This document shows, one piece after another, positions 39,785 through 52,758 of a DNA stretch of 64,000 bases. Within the stretch, counting starts at the first letter, position 1; each line of letters opens with the position of its first letter. The notes beneath the pieces were generated by a model that did not search any database, was not told the origin of the DNA, and was given only the letters and a program-made list of their open reading frames with translations. This stretch comes from Rhodopseudomonas sp. BAL398 (GTDB taxonomy: Bacteria; Pseudomonadota; Alphaproteobacteria; Rhizobiales; Xanthobacteraceae). A program made the translations under genes and the position numbers. The DNA lies in assembly GCF_033001325.1 (NCBI RefSeq), contig NZ_CP133111.1, forward strand, positions 3,922,501 through 3,986,500, in the 5' to 3' direction.

Positions 39785-40927
39785 GTGCAAACGGGACGCG
39801 TGGTGTTCGGCGCCATGGAGGAAGTCGTATTCGGCCAACCGGCCGCGGCCGCGATTGTCGGCCAGATCGACCGGATCGGCGCCAGTCGCGCCCTGCTGAT
39901 GGTGTCGGGCACGCTGAACCGGCAAACCGACGAAATCACCAACATCCGCGACGCGCTTGGCGAGCGCTGCGTGGCGGTGTTCGACACGATGCCGGCGCAT
40001 ACACCGCGCGCCGCGGCAATCGCCGCCACGCAGATGGCGCGCGCCGCCAAGGCCGATCTGATCGTCACAATCGGCGGCGGCTCGGTCACCGACGGCGCCA
40101 AGGCGGTGCAGATTTGTCTCGCCAACGACATCCGCTGCGTCGATGACATCGACCGCATCCGCGGCATCGCCGCGCCGATCGCCCCCACGGTGCGGCAGAT
40201 CAGCGTGCCGACCACGATTTCGGGCGGCGAATTCAGCGCCACCGCGGGCATCACCAATGAGGCGACCCAGGTCAAGGAGCGGCTGACCCATCCCCTGGCA
40301 ATGCCCCGCGCCGTGATTCTCGATCCGGCCCTCACCGTGCACACCCCCGAATGGCTGTTCCTGTCGACCGGGATCCGCGCCGTCGATCATTGCGTCGAGG
40401 GGATCTGCTCGCGCGAGGCCCAGCCCTATGGCGACGCCCAGGCACTGCAAGGCTTGGCGCTGCTGTCGCGGGCGCTGCCGCGGGTGAAGGCCGACCCTTA
40501 CGATATTCAGGCGCGGCTCGATTGTCAGTTCGGCGCCTGGCTGTCGATGGGGGCGCTGGTGAGCGGCGTGCCGATGGGCGCTAGCCACGGCATCGGCTAT
40601 GTGCTGGGCGCGGTGTTCGACGTGCCGCATGGCCACACCTCCTGCATCATGCTGCCGGCGGTGATGCGCTGGAACAAGCCCGCCAATGCCGAGCGCCAGG
40701 CGCTGGTCGCCGCCGCCATGGGCCACCCCGGCAAGGATGCCGGCGAGGTGCTCGACGCGCTGATCCGCGGCCTCGGCATGCCGCGCTCGTTGCACGAGGT
40801 GAAGGTCGGCCCCGAACATTTCGAGCGCATCGCCAACCAGGCGATGGGCACCCCATGGGTGCCGCGCAATCCGCGCCCGATCGACGGCCCCGCGCAGCTG
40901 CGCGAAATCCTCGCCCTCGCCGCCTAA
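39785..40927 (+). CDS. Iron-type alcohol dehydrogenase / maleylacetate reductase family
   Basis: A 380-aa dehydrogenase of the iron-containing ADH family. It starts at a GTG with GGGGAG 8 bases upstream; upstream ATGs at 39737-39746 lack a site. NAD(P) is bound by LIVTIGGGSVTDGAKAV and VPTTISGGEFSATAGI; metal-ligand histidines are in GIRAVDHCVEGICS, GASHGIGYVLG and VPHGHTSCIMLP. This fits the maleylacetate reductase-like branch used in aromatic degradation, but substrate is not certain. The acyl-CoA synthetase gene follows after 15 bases, so the two probably act in one catabolic pathway. Confidence 0.88.
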   Translation: MQTGRVVFGAMEEVVFGQPAAAAIVGQIDRIGASRALLMVSGTLNRQTDEITNIRDALGERCVAVFDTMPAHTPRAAAIAATQMARAAKADLIVTIGGGSVTDGAKAVQICLANDIRCVDDIDRIRGIAAPIAPTVRQISVPTTISGGEFSATAGITNEATQVKERLTHPLAMPRAVILDPALTVHTPEWLFLSTGIRAVDHCVEGICSREAQPYGDAQALQGLALLSRALPRVKADPYDIQARLDCQFGAWLSMGALVSGVPMGASHGIGYVLGAVFDVPHGHTSCIMLPAVMRWNKPANAERQALVAAAMGHPGKDAGEVLDALIRGLGMPRSLHEVKVGPEHFERIANQAMGTPWVPRNPRPIDGPAQLREILALAA

Positions 40928-40942
40928 CCGAAGGAGGCCCGC

Positions 40943-42493
40943 ATGTATACCGGCATTCACGCCAAGACCCGCCCCGATCAGCCCGCCTTCATCATGGCCT
41001 CGAGCGGCGAGACCGTGACCTATGCGCAGCTCGAGGCCCGCGCCAACAGGCTCGCGCATCTGCTGCGCCAGGCCGGGCTGAAGCGGCTCGACCATTATTC
41101 GATCTTCATGGAGAACAATAACCGCTATCTGGAAGCCTGCGGCGCCGGCGAGCGCGCCGGCCTGTACTACACCTGCGTCAATTCCTATCTGACGCCGAGC
41201 GAACTGGCCTATATCCTCACCAACTCCGAATCCCGCGTGCTGATCACCTCGACCGCCAAGCTCGCGATCGCCCGCGAGGCGCTGAAGGATTGCCCCGATG
41301 TGACGCTGTGCATCGTGGTCGACGGGCCGGGCGAAAGCGCGCGCATCGTCGGCCTCGCCGAGGCGACGCGCGACCTGCCCGACACTCCGATCGCCGATGA
41401 AAGCCTCGGCACCCCGATGCTGTATTCGTCCGGCACTACCGGGCGGCCGAAGGGCATCGTCCGGCCGCTGCCGGAACAGCCGCCGTCGCAGCCGCTGCCG
41501 CTGTTTTTGTTCCTGCAGAAGCTGTGGCGCTATCGCGATGGCATGATCTATCTGTCGCCGGCGCCGCTGTATCACTCCGCCCCGCAGGCCGCCGTCAGCC
41601 TCGTCATCCGCACCGGCGGCACCGCGATCATCATGGAGAGCTTCGATCCCGAGCGCTATCTCGAGCTGGTCGAGCACTACAAGGTCACCCACAGCCAGCT
41701 GGTGCCGACAATGTTCTCGCGGATGCTGAAACTGCCTGACGCGGTCCGCAACCGCTACGACATCTCGACGCTGGAGACCGCGGTCCATGCCGCCGCGCCC
41801 TGCCCGCCGCAGGTCAAGGAAGACATGATCAAATGGTGGGGGCCGATCATCCACGAATATTACGGCGCCACCGAGGGGCTGGGCTTCACCGCCTGCGACA
41901 GCGCCGAATGGCTGGCGCATCGCGGCACCGTCGGCCGGGTGATGCTCGGCGATCTGCACATTCTCGACGACGGCATGAAGCCGTCGCCGCCGCTGACGCC
42001 GGGGCAGATCTGGTTCAAGACCGCGACGCCGTTCGAATATTTCAACGATCCGGCACGCACCGCCGAGACCCGCTCGCCCGACGGCAGCATGAGCACGGTC
42101 GGCGATGTCGGCTATGTGGATGAAGACGGCTTTCTGCATCTCACCGACCGCACCAGCTTCATGATCATCTCCGGCGGCGTCAACATCTATCCGCAGGAAT
42201 GCGAGAACCTGCTGATCACCCATCCCAAGGTTGCCGACGCCGCGGTGTTCGGCGTGCCGAATGACGATCTCGGCGAGGAGGTCAAGGCGGTGGTGCAGCC
42301 GATGCCCGGCGTCGAGCCCGGCCCCGATCTGGCCGCGGAGCTGATCGCGTTTTGCGGACAATCGCTGTCGCGGCAGAAGGTGCCGCGCTCGATCGATTTC
42401 GAGGATGAACTGCCGCGGCTGCCGACCGGAAAGCTCTACAAGCGGCTGCTGCGCGACAAATATTGGGGCGAACACGCGACCCGGCTGCTGTGA
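40943..42493 (+). CDS. Acyl-CoA synthetase (AMP-forming)
   Basis: A 516-aa ANL-superfamily ligase that activates a carboxylic acid to its CoA thioester through an acyl-AMP. Motifs in order: P-loop MLYSSGTTGRPKGIV (about residue 160), YYGATEGLGF (A5), GDVGYVDEDGFLHLTDR (A7), SGGVNIYPQECENLL (A8) and LPRLPTGKLYKR with the catalytic lysine. The acid cannot be predicted. AAGGAGG lies before the ATG, and the gene is co-transcribed with the dehydrogenase before it. Confidence 0.93.
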   Translation: MYTGIHAKTRPDQPAFIMASSGETVTYAQLEARANRLAHLLRQAGLKRLDHYSIFMENNNRYLEACGAGERAGLYYTCVNSYLTPSELAYILTNSESRVLITSTAKLAIAREALKDCPDVTLCIVVDGPGESARIVGLAEATRDLPDTPIADESLGTPMLYSSGTTGRPKGIVRPLPEQPPSQPLPLFLFLQKLWRYRDGMIYLSPAPLYHSAPQAAVSLVIRTGGTAIIMESFDPERYLELVEHYKVTHSQLVPTMFSRMLKLPDAVRNRYDISTLETAVHAAAPCPPQVKEDMIKWWGPIIHEYYGATEGLGFTACDSAEWLAHRGTVGRVMLGDLHILDDGMKPSPPLTPGQIWFKTATPFEYFNDPARTAETRSPDGSMSTVGDVGYVDEDGFLHLTDRTSFMIISGGVNIYPQECENLLITHPKVADAAVFGVPNDDLGEEVKAVVQPMPGVEPGPDLAAELIAFCGQSLSRQKVPRSIDFEDELPRLPTGKLYKRLLRDKYWGEHATRLL

Positions 42494-42512
42494 CGGCGTC
42501 ACTCATCAACGC

Positions 42513-42539
42513 ATATGGCCGGGACAAGCCCGGCCATAT
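42513..42539 (+). terminator. Hairpin after the acyl-CoA synthetase gene
   Basis: ATATGGCCGGG (42513-42523) pairs perfectly with CCCGGCCATAT (42529-42539) over a 5-base loop, 19 bases after the stop codon. No long T run follows. Confidence 0.55.
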
Positions 42540-42576
42540 CAATGTTGACGAATGTCGCGGCACTCGGTCGCGCCGA

Positions 42577-42831
42577 TCACCAATCCATCGGGCCGTTCGA
42601 CCGGCCATCCCAATACGCATAGCGCGGATTGGCCACGCAATTGCCGCCTTTGCCGTCCGCGGTACGCATGCAATCGGTGAAGCTGCGGTAGCTACAATCG
42701 CCCGGATAGCCGCCCTGCGCGCCCTGTATGCAGTACGGATAGGTGACGCTTGCCTGCGCCGGTGCAGTGCTCATCAATTGCGAGCCACCGATCGCGCCGA
42801 CCGCCAATGCTGCCAGGATCAACTTTCGCAT
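42577..42831 (-). CDS. DUF3551 small secreted protein
   Basis: An 84-aa exported protein. Signal peptide MRKLILAALAVGAIGGSQLM to near PAQAS; the mature part YPYCIQGAQGGYPGDCSY then RSFTDCMRTADGKGGNCVANP has four cysteines in the pattern of the DUF3551 family, which is abundant in Bradyrhizobium and relatives and has no known function. The frame is open 15 codons further upstream, but the signal peptide fixes the start at 42831. Confidence 0.85.
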   Translation of the reverse strand: MRKLILAALAVGAIGGSQLMSTAPAQASVTYPYCIQGAQGGYPGDCSYRSFTDCMRTADGKGGNCVANPRYAYWDGRSNGPMDW

Positions 42832-43033
42832 TTCATTCTCCGTCACGTTGTTGTCGCTTGCCGGAAAAACCAACATTGTCCGTCAACGTTCCGCGCGCCG
42901 TGTCACGAAAGCTTCATCGCAGGCCTTGGCCTGGCGCGACACGTTGTCGTCCCAACCGCGGCGCGACGCGGGAACATGCACGGCGGATCTCGGCGGGTGG
43001 GCGAATCAGGGCTGGCGAATCGCCTCGGCTTTC

Positions 43034-43138
43034 GTCATTGCGAGGAGCTCTTGCGACGAAGCAATCCAGGGACGAAGTGCACGCAGCCCCTCGATGGTTT
43101 TGCGGAGCCTGTCGGCGTGCCGCCCCCGGCTCGTAATG
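43034..43138. repeat. Degenerate family A repeat
   Basis: GTCATTGCGAGGAGCTCTTG begins a normal family A copy up to CAATCCAGGG, but the right half has drifted (ends GGCTCGTAATG). It is the only feature seen in the 410-bp spacer between the DUF3551 gene and recQ. Confidence 0.65.
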
Positions 43139-43241
43139 CCTCGCGCGGTTGACTTTATCGACCGCGCTCCCGATTAAGCGCTGCGGCGAATCTCTGCCCT
43201 GCTGTATGCTGCGCCATGGTCTTGTCCGAACGCCCCACCCG

Positions 43242-45095
<1,854 letters not shown>

Positions 45096-45149
45096 ACCGG
45101 CGGCGGCGCGGGCATTCACCGCACTCACGATTTTCAGGGAAAGTTATCG

Positions 45150-45887
45150 GTGTCCAGCCCAACCCATCTTGCCGCGCTCGACAAGCTCAAGACCCGGATC
45201 CAGGCGTTGCGCGGCAAGACCATCGCCAATGGCTGCACCGAGGAGGAGGCGCTTTCGGCGGCCGCCAAGGTCGCCGAACTACTCGACCGGCACGATCTGT
45301 CGCTGAGCGACGTCGAACTCCGCGACACCCCGTGCGAGCAGATCAGCTTTGAGACGTTTCGCAAGAAGCGGATTCCGCTCGACGATTGCGTCGGCGCGAT
45401 CGCGCATTTTTGCGATTGCCGGGTCTGGCGCGAAAAGAATCCCGCCGGCGAGAACCGCTATGTGTATTTCGGGCTGCGTTCCGACATCGAGGTCGCGCAT
45501 TATCTCACCGAGCTGGTCGACGCCGCGGTGCGCGCCGAACTCGGCCGCTACAAGACCAGTGCGGATTATCGCCGCTTCCGGCATCAGGACCGCCATCTCG
45601 CCAACGCCTCCTTCAGCTTCGGCATGGTGGTGTCGATCGCCGACAAGCTGATGGCGATGAAAGCGGCGCGCGACAAGGTCAATGACGGCGCCGGCCGCGG
45701 CCTCGTGGTGCTGAAATCCGCGGTGGTCGACGACGAATTCGCCAAGCTCGACCTCAAGCTGCGCGCCACGCGCGGCACCGGCCGCACGGTGTCGATGACC
45801 GCCTATGAGGCCGGCGGCAGCGCCGGCGCGGCGCTGTCGATCAATCCAGGCCTCGGCGCCGACCCCACCGCCGCCCTGAAGCGCTAA
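45150..45887 (+). CDS. DUF2786 domain protein
   Basis: A 245-aa soluble protein starting at GTG. Residues about 7-53 (ALDKLKTRIQALRGKTIANG ... AAKVAELLDRHDLSLSDVEL) match the DUF2786 domain, which is found in bacterial and phage proteins of unknown role. The middle part includes VAHYLTELVDAAVRAELGRY and ASFSFGMVVSIADKLMAM. The C-terminus is Gly/Ala-rich. It lies 54 bp after recQ on the same strand and could share its transcript. DNA-related function is plausible only by association. Confidence 0.82.
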   Translation: MSSPTHLAALDKLKTRIQALRGKTIANGCTEEEALSAAAKVAELLDRHDLSLSDVELRDTPCEQISFETFRKKRIPLDDCVGAIAHFCDCRVWREKNPAGENRYVYFGLRSDIEVAHYLTELVDAAVRAELGRYKTSADYRRFRHQDRHLANASFSFGMVVSIADKLMAMKAARDKVNDGAGRGLVVLKSAVVDDEFAKLDLKLRATRGTGRTVSMTAYEAGGSAGAALSINPGLGADPTAALKR

Positions 45888-45916
45888 CCGGCCCATCAGC
45901 CAACCTCTAAGCCCCC

Positions 45917-46089
45917 GTGTCCCGGGCGCGGTGCAGCACGCCCGGGTCCGCGCTTCGCGCGGCCCGAGCACAGGCTCCGTGCTGCTCCGCAGAACCGGGA
46001 CCCCGCTTCCGGCGCCTACAACACCGGGGCCCCGGCTCTGCAGTGCACCACGCCGCAAGCGCGGCGCGTTGCACTGCGTCCGGGGCACG
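45917..46089. repeat. Palindromic spacer repeat, family C (long form)
   Basis: Starts GTGTCCCGGGCGCGGTGCAG, contains GCAGAACCGGGACCCCG and ends GCGTCCGGGGCACG. It occupies half of the 353-bp spacer before the FmdB-like gene; the remaining 150 bases hold no other feature I can support. Confidence 0.75.
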
Positions 46090-46240
46090 TTTCACAAACG
46101 CAGCGCATTGGTCGTCGTCAGTTGCAGTCGGCAGGCGTGGTCCGATTCCTGCTTGGCCGTCGTCATTCACGGCTTGCGATTGCGCCGACTACCGACCTGA
46201 TCGCGTAGTTCATGCCCGATCGCCCATCAGAGGTGCTTCA

Positions 46241-46468
46241 ATGCCGCTTTACGGGTTTCATTGTGCGGATTGCGACAGCGACGTCGAGCTGCTGCTGGGC
46301 CTGTCGGAGAAGCCGCGCTGCCCCTCTTGCGACGGCCGGAAAATGACGCGGCTGATCTCGCGCCCCGCCGCGCCGGGCAAAAGTGCCGGGATGGTGCAAT
46401 CGGCCCGCGCCCGCGCCGCGCGCGAGGGCCATCTCAGCAATTTCAGCCGCGCCGAGCGGCGGCGCTGA
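46241..46468 (+). CDS. FmdB-type zinc-ribbon protein
   Basis: A 75-aa protein that opens with MPLYGFHCADCDSDVELLL and continues RCPSCDG, giving the CxxC...CxxC zinc ribbon of the FmdB/putative regulatory family. The tail is basic and disordered-looking (ARAAREGHLSNFSRAERRR). Start at ATG 46241; the frame is open upstream but only through a repeat. Members are suspected regulators or ribosome-associated proteins; the role here is unknown. Confidence 0.85.
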   Translation: MPLYGFHCADCDSDVELLLGLSEKPRCPSCDGRKMTRLISRPAAPGKSAGMVQSARARAAREGHLSNFSRAERRR

Positions 46469-46668
46469 GCGACGAGACCGGGCGATCTTGGTCGCGATGG
46501 CACGGTATTATTTTACTCCCCTCGCAGCCGATGGCGCTGCGACACCGGCGCCGATGTGGCGGGCTGGACACGGCTGCGCCGCAAAACGCCCGGCGCAGCC
46601 GATGCCTGAGTTTTGCGCTTGAACTCGCTCATGCGCGAGTGCAGCGTCAATTTGTCATAGGATCGAAC

Positions 46669-47706
46669 ATGTCGAGAACGGGAATGCGGTTGGGTTGGGC
46701 TCGGATTGCCGTGATGGCCGCCACCGTGCTGGCGTCCAGCAGCGCATTGGCGCAGCGCGCGGTGTTCAATTGGGAGAACGACACCATCGGCGACACCGAT
46801 CGCGATTACAGCGACGGTTTCCGCCTCTCCTTCGTGTTCGATAATTTCTCCAAGGACCTGATGGCCGGCAAGGCGTTTAATCTGGTGCGGCCGGGACTGA
46901 TCACCTTCGGCGCCCCGGACGGGCCGATCAAGCAGCAGTTTGAATGGATCGCGCTGGCCCAGAGCATCTACACCCCGGACCACATCAGCCAGACCACCCC
47001 GCGCATCCCCGGCGTCGACCGGCCGTTCGGCGGCTGGCTCTATACCGGCTTCAACATCGCCCAGGAAACCGCGGGCCGTCAGCTCGATTCGTTCGAATTC
47101 CAGGTCGGCGCGGTCGGTGGCTCGGCCTCGCTCGCCAATGCGGTCCAGAGCTCGTTCCACCAGCTGCTCGGGCAGTCCAAGCCCTATATCAACGGCTATG
47201 AGCTGCACAATGAGCCCGGCTTCCTGGTGGCCTGGGATCGGCGCTGGAAATTCGGCCGCGAATTCGGCGGCGGTTACGGCGTCGACCTGATCCCGTCGAT
47301 CGGCTTCACCGGCGGCAATGTCTTCACCTATGGGGAGGCCGGCGCGATCGCCCGGTTCGGCCGCTCGCTGTCCACCACCTGGGGACCGACGGTGATGCGC
47401 CCGGGCATTTCGGGCGCCAATTTCATCAGCCGCAATCCCGACGCGCCGTTCTGGGGCTTCGACGTCTTCGCCGGCGCCCAGGCCCGTGGCGTGGCCCACA
47501 ACGTCTTCCTCGACGGCAACACCTTCGAGGACAGCCTGAGCGTCGACCGCAAGGTGTTCGTCTATGACCTGATTGCGGGTGCCGAATTGTTCAACCAGGA
47601 CGGCTTCGGCGCCACCGCCACGGTGATCCGCCGCTCGCGCGAATACACCACCCAGGAAAAATCCTCGTCGCTTTACGGCTCGCTGGCGCTGTCGGTCCGG
47701 TTCTGA
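46669..47706 (+). CDS. LpxR-like outer-membrane lipid A deacylase (DUF2219)
   Basis: A 345-aa outer-membrane beta-barrel protein. Signal peptide to about SSALAQ; mature start VFNWENDTIGDTDRDYSDGF, where the Asn-Asp pair and the DRDY(T/S) segment line up with the LpxR active site, then LAQSIYTPDHI and SSFHQLLGQSKPYINGYELH, with the His in the position of the LpxR catalytic histidine. It ends in SVRF with the terminal aromatic expected of a barrel. LpxR removes the 3'-acyloxyacyl group of lipid A. The catalytic Thr of LpxR is a Ser here. Its 3' end overlaps oxyR by 34 bases, tail to tail. Confidence 0.85.
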   Translation: MSRTGMRLGWARIAVMAATVLASSSALAQRAVFNWENDTIGDTDRDYSDGFRLSFVFDNFSKDLMAGKAFNLVRPGLITFGAPDGPIKQQFEWIALAQSIYTPDHISQTTPRIPGVDRPFGGWLYTGFNIAQETAGRQLDSFEFQVGAVGGSASLANAVQSSFHQLLGQSKPYINGYELHNEPGFLVAWDRRWKFGREFGGGYGVDLIPSIGFTGGNVFTYGEAGAIARFGRSLSTTWGPTVMRPGISGANFISRNPDAPFWGFDVFAGAQARGVAHNVFLDGNTFEDSLSVDRKVFVYDLIAGAELFNQDGFGATATVIRRSREYTTQEKSSSLYGSLALSVRF

Positions 47707-48650
47707 GCCGGCCGCCGGTCCGCCGCGCCCTGCGCTGGCGGGCTGTCGGCGGCCCGCACGCAGGCTTTCACCACCTCGCCCAGCGCCGAAAAATCCGCCT
47801 TGCGCGGCGAGGTGCGGCGATACACCAGGCCGATCGACCGGCCCGGTTGCGGCGCCTGCAGGCTGAGGAATTTCACCCGGCGATCGCGCCGCTCGACCTC
47901 GGCGGCAATCTGCGGAATCAGCGTCGTCCCATAGCCGCCGGCGACCATCTGGATCACCGTGGTCAGGCTCGAGGCGCCGAATGCCATCGCGCTGGCGGCG
48001 CCGCCTTGGCGCCGCGCGGTGGCGCAGAACGCCAGCGCCTGGTCGCGCAGGCAATGGCCGTCCTCGAGCAGGATCAGCCGTGACTGGTCGATCGCCCCCA
48101 CCGCCACCGGCACCGTCTCCGGCCGCGGATCATCGGCCGGCACCGCCAGCAGGAATAGATCCTCGAACAGCGCGATGGCATCGAGCTCGTCGTCGCCGGC
48201 CGGCAGCGCCAGCAGCGCGGCGTCCAGCACCCCGCTCTTGATCTCGCCGACCAGCTGCCTGGTCTGGCTTTCGCGCAGCTCCAGCCGCAGCTCCGGGAAC
48301 TGGCGTTGCAGCTGCGGCAGGATCTTCGGCAGCAGATAGGGCGCCAACGACGGGATCACCCCGAGCGTCAGCCGGCCGGTCAGTGGCGCGGCGCGATGCC
48401 GGGCGAAATCCACCAGATCGCGCGACGCCGTCAGCACCGCGTCGCCGCGCCGCGCGATCTCGCGCCCGGCATCGGTGAGAATCACCTCGCCGGGGCGGCG
48501 CTCCACCACCTTGACCCCGAGCCGGCGTTCCAGATCGCTGATCTGCATCGACAGCGCCGGCTGGGTCACCGCGCAGGCCTCCGCCGCCCGGCCAAAATGG
48601 CCGTGGCGGGCGAGCGCGGAAAGATAGCGGAGCTGGCGCAGCGTCACCAT
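47673..48650 (-). CDS. oxyR: Hydrogen peroxide-sensing LysR-type regulator OxyR
   Basis: A 325-aa LysR-family regulator. The N-terminal helix-turn-helix is LRQLRYLSALARHGHFGRAAEACAV; the redox switch LLEDGHCLRDQALAFC carries C200 and C209 at the same spacing as C199 and C208 of E. coli OxyR. Peroxide oxidises this pair to a disulfide and activates transcription. Start at 48650; the longer frame (to 48764) would run through the promoter. It is divergent from katG, its expected target, and its 3' end overlaps that of the LpxR-like gene. Confidence 0.95.
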   Translation of the reverse strand: MVTLRQLRYLSALARHGHFGRAAEACAVTQPALSMQISDLERRLGVKVVERRPGEVILTDAGREIARRGDAVLTASRDLVDFARHRAAPLTGRLTLGVIPSLAPYLLPKILPQLQRQFPELRLELRESQTRQLVGEIKSGVLDAALLALPAGDDELDAIALFEDLFLLAVPADDPRPETVPVAVGAIDQSRLILLEDGHCLRDQALAFCATARRQGGAASAMAFGASSLTTVIQMVAGGYGTTLIPQIAAEVERRDRRVKFLSLQAPQPGRSIGLVYRRTSPRKADFSALGEVVKACVRAADSPPAQGAADRRPAQNRTDSASEP

Positions 48651-48654
48651 GATG

Positions 48655-48675
48655 TCGATCAGATAAACTGATCGA
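48655..48675. promoter_or_regulatory. Inverted repeat in the oxyR-katG spacer, likely LysR-type site
   Basis: TCGATCAG-ATAAA-CTGATCGA is a perfect 8-bp inverted repeat that contains the T-N11-A pattern of LysR-type regulator sites. It begins 5 bases upstream of the oxyR start codon and 185 bases before katG, as expected for OxyR autoregulation. Binding is inferred. Confidence 0.55.
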
Positions 48676-48703
48676 TGAAACAATGCAAATCGACTGGACC
48701 TGA

Positions 48704-51070
<2,367 letters not shown>

Positions 51071-51100
51071 TCCGCACGCACGGATAGCTGACGACTGAGA

Positions 51101-51132
51101 AGCCCGCACGGCGCAAGTCCTGCGGGCTTTTT
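51101..51132 (+). terminator. Rho-independent terminator of katG
   Basis: AGCCCGCA (51101-51108) pairs with TGCGGGCT (51121-51128) and runs into five T residues, 31 bases after the katG stop. Confidence 0.75.
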
Positions 51133-51156
51133 CGTGGTTGAGCTTACCATTGCAAC

Positions 51157-51903
51157 GCAGCGCCCCTTCTCCCCTCCCCCTTGCGGGGGGGGGGGGTCGG
51201 GGGTGGGGGTCCACAACGGAAGCCTCGCTTGCGGCTTCCCCCCACCCCAACCCTCCCCCGCAAGGGGGGAGGGAGCGCGCGGCCGATGAGGCGGCGCGTA
51301 AACGAGAAAGCCCGCACGGCACAAACCTTGCTGACTTCATCGTCAGCTCGCGCCCAGCAATGCAGCGCCCATTCTCCCCTCCCCCCCTGCGGGGAGGGGT
51401 CGGGGGTGGGGGTCCACAACGGAAGCCTCGCTTGCGGCTTCCCCCCACCCCACCCCTCCCCGCAAGGGGGAGGGAGCGCGCTGCCGATGAGGCGGCGCGT
51501 AAACGAGAAAGCCCGCAAGGCGCAAACCTTGCTGACTTCATCGTCAGCTCGCGCCCAGCAATGCAGCGCCCCTTCTCCCCTCCCCCCTGCGGGGAGGGGT
51601 CGGGGGTGGGGGTCCACAACGGAAGCCTCGCTTGCGGCTACCCCCCACCCCGACCCTCCCCCGCAAGGGGGGAGGGAGCACGCGGCCGATGAGGCGGCGC
51701 GTAAACGAAAACGCCCGCACGGCGCAAACCTTGCTGACTTCATCGTCAGCTCGCGCCCGGCAACGCAGCGCCCCTTCTCCCCTCCCCCTTGCGGGGAGGG
51801 GTCGGGGGTGGGGGTCCACAACGAAAGCCTCGCTTGCGGCTTCCCCCCACCCCAACCCTCCCCCGCAAGGGGGGAGGGAGCGCGCTGCCGATGAGGCGGC
51901 GCA
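51157..51903. repeat. G-rich tandem repeat, about 202-bp unit, about 3.7 copies
   Basis: Units begin with GCAGCGCCCC(or A)TTCTCCCC at 51157, 51362, 51563 and 51765, so the period is 205, 201 and 202 bases. Each unit holds a family E hairpin: CCCTCCCCC-TTGCGGGG ... GGGGGTGGGGG, then CCCCCCACCCC ... CCGCAAGGGG-GAGGGAG, plus a GTAAACGAGAAAGCCCGC segment that resembles the katG terminator arm. The first copy has a run of twelve G (51185-51196) where others have GGGGAGGGG. It fills the spacer between katG and the GST gene; long open frames on both strands here are artefacts. Confidence 0.9.
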
Positions 51904-52033
51904 GGGCGTTTCTCACCGGCCGACAAACGTCGTTATCATTTCGTCTCTCGTCGCACCGGTGCCTTGCACGTCGAGCCGAATCTCCGCACAGACTCGTCAA
52001 CCAGCCAGCACACCTCACGCAACGGAGTGCGTC

Positions 52034-52639
52034 ATGATGAAGCTCTATTGGTCGCCGCGGTCGCGGTCGTTCGCGGCGCTGTGGCTGCTGGAGGAGACCG
52101 GCGAGCCCTATGAGCGGGTGCTGACCGAGATTTCCAAGGGCGCGCAGCGCACGCCGGAATTCCTCGCGATCAACCCGATGGGCAAGGTGCCGGCGCTGCA
52201 GGATGGCGAGGCGACGCTGGCGGAATCCGCGGCGATCTGCGCCTATGTGGCGGAGCGCTATCCGCAGGCCAAACTGGCGCCGCCGCTCGGCGACGTCCGC
52301 CGCGCCAAATATCTGTACTGGCTGTTCTTCGCGCCCTCCTGCATCGAGCCCGCGATGGTGCAGATCGCCACCAAGATCGAGATGAATTCGATCGCCGCCG
52401 GCTGGGGCGACTCGACGCGCGTGTTCGACGTGCTCGACCAGGCGCTGCAGCAGGGGCCGTGGATTGTCGGCGAGGACTTCTCCGCCGCCGACATCGCGAT
52501 CTGCGCCGGGCTGAATTTCGCGGTGCGGATGTTCAAGATGGTGCCGCCGCGGCCGTCCTTCGAGCGCTATCTCGACCTCTGCGCCGCCCGCCCGGCATTC
52601 CAGCGCGCGATGGTGCTGAGCGAGGGCGAGAAGAGCTGA
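52034..52639 (+). CDS. Glutathione S-transferase family protein
   Basis: A 201-aa cytosolic protein. The thioredoxin-like N-terminal domain (MKLYWSPRSRSFAALWLLEE) has the Ser/Arg region where glutathione binds, then NPMGKVPALQDGEATLAESAAICAYVAERYP with the conserved cis-Pro and the Glu-Ser glutathione-binding pair. The helical C-terminal domain carries GPWIVGEDFSAADIAICAGL, with the conserved N-cap Asp. Starts ATG at 52034 or 52037. The frame upstream is open only because of the tandem repeat. The natural substrate is unknown. Confidence 0.92.
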   Translation: MMKLYWSPRSRSFAALWLLEETGEPYERVLTEISKGAQRTPEFLAINPMGKVPALQDGEATLAESAAICAYVAERYPQAKLAPPLGDVRRAKYLYWLFFAPSCIEPAMVQIATKIEMNSIAAGWGDSTRVFDVLDQALQQGPWIVGEDFSAADIAICAGLNFAVRMFKMVPPRPSFERYLDLCAARPAFQRAMVLSEGEKS

Positions 52640-52645
52640 ACGTCC

Positions 52646-52749
52646 GTCATTGCGAGCGCAGCGAAGCAATCCAGGGGCTCAGTGCACGGCGCCCCTGGAT
52701 TGCTTCGCTGTTCGGACGGCGCGATGCGCCGTCCTCGGCTCGCAATGAC
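52646..52749. repeat. Palindromic spacer repeat, family A
   Basis: GTCATTGCGAGCGCAGCGAA to GGCTCGCAATGAC, between the ends of the converging GST and fabI genes. Confidence 0.85.
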
Positions 52750-52758
52750 GGATGAGGC

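Noticed and set aside
39743-42502. A 919-codon open frame on the minus strand
   Set aside because: It is the antisense of the alcohol dehydrogenase and acyl-CoA synthetase genes, has the His/Arg/Gln-rich look of a GC-rich shadow frame, and shows no domain.
46498-46622. A 41-codon frame between the FmdB-like and LpxR-like genes
   Set aside because: No ribosome site, irregular composition and no recognisable feature; left out.
51157-51903. Regularly spaced repeats that could suggest a CRISPR array
   Set aside because: The unit is about 202 bp and nearly identical throughout, with no short repeat plus variable spacer structure and no cas gene.
51138-51926. Several 100-330 codon frames on both strands
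   Set aside because: They are produced by the G-rich tandem array downstream of katG; the translated repeats (PPTPPLP, GGGSG types) are artefacts of low complexity.
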